5,469 nt of DNA, from the NCBI GenBank assembly GCA_015228695.1, contig JADGDA010000177.1, positions 1-5,469 of the forward strand, written 5' to 3'. Below are positions 5,143 through 5,469 of the stretch, piece after piece. A model generated the notes under the pieces. The model did no database searches, was not told the origin of the DNA, and was given only the letters and a program-made list of their open reading frames with translations. This DNA comes from Alphaproteobacteria bacterium (GTDB lineage Bacteria; Pseudomonadota; Alphaproteobacteria; Rhodospirillales; Rhodospirillaceae). How positions within the stretch are numbered: position 1 is the first letter of the stretch; each line of letters opens with the position of its first letter. A program made the position numbers and the translations under genes.

Positions 5143-5469
5143 TCTGCCACAGGTGCTCACGGCAGCTTCCCCGCACCCCTTGCTCCCCCAGCACGCCCCG
5201 CCAAGAGCCCCGATTCGCGGCCATTTCCGGCCCGTAAACCAAAGGGGATGGCAGAAACGTCGGTATGGGTAGCGTCATCCATCTTTCGTCAAGTCCGCCA
5301 GGAGGACCAAGGCGCACGCAAAGCGCAAGCCTATGTGATTGAAGGCAGTTGCCTTCCACCAATAGGCGAGAGCCAGACTATTAAGAGAATTTATCCTAGA
5401 AACGGCAGTTGGACCGGCTTCTGAGAGGTTTCCGGGGCGAAAAACGCTGGTAGAATATGGGGATGGAGC
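5143..5469. other. Region downstream of the operon without a recognisable gene
   Basis: No gene can be supported here. The first part is C-rich on the plus strand and the last third is richer in A and T than the operon. The only plus-strand ORF of note is 5248-5424 (58 codons, MAETSVWVASSIFRQ to RNGSWTGF), with AAAGGGG touching its ATG; it shows no familiar motif. GAAGGCA-GT-TGCCTTC (5341-5356) is a perfect 7-bp inverted repeat without a T-run. I found no convincing intrinsic terminator for the operon; the weak CTGCC/GGCAG pair just after the stop is too small. Confidence 0.4.

Noticed and set aside
5248..5424. 58-codon plus-strand ORF downstream of the operon
   Set aside because: It has no recognisable motif, its codon use differs from the operon, and the ribosome-site spacing is zero; noted only within the gap description.

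Overview
The window is GC-rich with strongly GC-biased third codon positions. The proteins it encodes look like those of Alphaproteobacteria, possibly Rhodospirillales (Magnetospirillum/Azospirillum-like). That placement is inferred from protein style and codon use, not from a database search.

Left edge (1-275, minus strand): a tRNA-Ser(GGA) gene complete with its CCA end. Just past its 3' end lies the 5' end of a tyrosine-recombinase (phage-type integrase) gene that runs off the left edge. This is the usual arrangement at one end of an integrative element inserted at a tRNA 3' end, with the body of the element lying left of the window. Two 9-bp direct repeats flank the integrase ribosome binding site, and an inverted repeat abuts the tRNA CCA.

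Middle left (276-1416): an eroded accessory region. In order it holds a short remnant of an IS630-type transposase start (minus), a small alphaproteobacterial-type gene broken by an apparent one-base deletion (plus), a second small gene overlapping it by 8 bp (plus), a tandem 12-bp repeat running into a consensus -35-like TTGACA, and a fragment of a Cas3-type helicase (minus) cut off before helicase motif VI. None of these remnants is intact except probably the second small gene.

Right (1417-5142, plus strand): the intact core, a two-gene operon. The first gene encodes an 899-residue SNF2-family ATPase/helicase with all the main motifs and the bacterial SNF2-associated N-terminal domain. Six bases later a second gene encodes a 339-residue SWIM zinc-finger protein with a long basic C-terminal tail. 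The same pairing of separate SNF2 and SWIM genes is known elsewhere (Bacillus ywqA/ywqB, Mycobacterium Rv2101/Rv2102). The two proteins most likely act together on DNA or nucleoprotein, but the process is not established by this sequence.

The last 327 bases hold no recognisable gene, only one weak 58-codon ORF and a small hairpin. No complete CRISPR system or array is present. The most notable feature is a SNF2-SWIM pair sitting beside an integrase/tRNA boundary and a dead cas3 piece, a setting reminiscent of a defence or mobile island.
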